From Endomicrobium sp. (GTDB taxonomy: Bacteria > Elusimicrobiota > Endomicrobiia > Endomicrobiales > Endomicrobiaceae): DNA of 19,010 bases. Positions 19,007-19,010 of the stretch are shown here, one piece after another. The DNA lies in assembly GCA_031273645.1 (NCBI GenBank), contig JAISRM010000206.1, positions 1-19,010 of the forward strand. Direction: 5' to 3'. Below the pieces are notes generated by a model. The model was not told the origin of the DNA and did not search any database. It saw nothing but the letters and a program-made list of their open reading frames with translations. Made by a program: the position numbers and the translations under genes. Each line of letters starts with the position of its first letter. Within the stretch, counting starts at the first letter, position 1.

Positions 19007-19010
19007 TTTA

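Overview
The window reads as a chromosomal segment of a moderately AT-rich, Gram-negative-type anaerobe-like bacterium. The mix of a pilin-like gene with a GFTLVE leader, signal-peptide envelope proteins, a threonine-independent isoleucine route (citramalate synthase) and dense short palindromic repeats suggests Elusimicrobiota, perhaps the Endomicrobia. That placement is an inference from overall style; no rRNA or other phylogenetic marker is present. No tRNA, rRNA, CRISPR array, transposase, integrase or phage gene was seen.

Layout. Positions 1-260 hold the cut-off end of a repeat element and the AT-rich upstream region of lysC. Block A (261-4327, + strand) is aspartate kinase (with a probable internal start for a separate regulatory subunit), a type IV pilin-like protein, citramalate synthase (cimA) and a YafK-type L,D-transpeptidase-fold protein. 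Repeat island 1 (4345-5217) follows. Block B (5373-13532, + strand) is a branched-chain amino acid cluster: ilvD, two exported proteins, ilvB, ilvN, an exported lysine-tailed protein, ilvC and a membrane-anchored PASTA protein. A tandem triplication of the ilvD tail sits at 6989-7259. Repeat island 2 (13546-14201) runs right up to the start codon of rpe (14209-14856). Block C (18942 down to 14881, - strand) is a tight four-gene operon: an NAPE-PLD-like metallo-beta-lactamase-fold protein, a GNAT acetyltransferase, a GT87-like multi-pass membrane protein and a second NAPE-PLD-like paralogue. It is convergent with rpe.

How the genes fit together. cimA would start isoleucine synthesis from pyruvate and acetyl-CoA; the leuBCD-type steps are not in the window. 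IlvB/IlvN, IlvC and IlvD then make the keto acids of valine and isoleucine. LysC feeds the aspartate family (lysine and diaminopimelate, threonine, methionine). Exported or envelope genes are interleaved with nearly every biosynthetic gene. Block C looks like an envelope or lipid-modification unit of unknown substrate.

The least ordinary part is the repeat system. One family is a ~125-bp element whose two ends are hairpins of the form ATTCCC-N8-GGGAAT, inverse copies of each other with compensatory differences. A 173-178-bp form has its left hairpin loop replaced by the same 53 nt in two places. A ~77-bp short form has a mini-hairpin in place of the left end. More than fifteen mini-hairpins with three-base loops (mostly GAA, GCA or TTC) are scattered through both islands. 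These islands bracket Block B in direct orientation.
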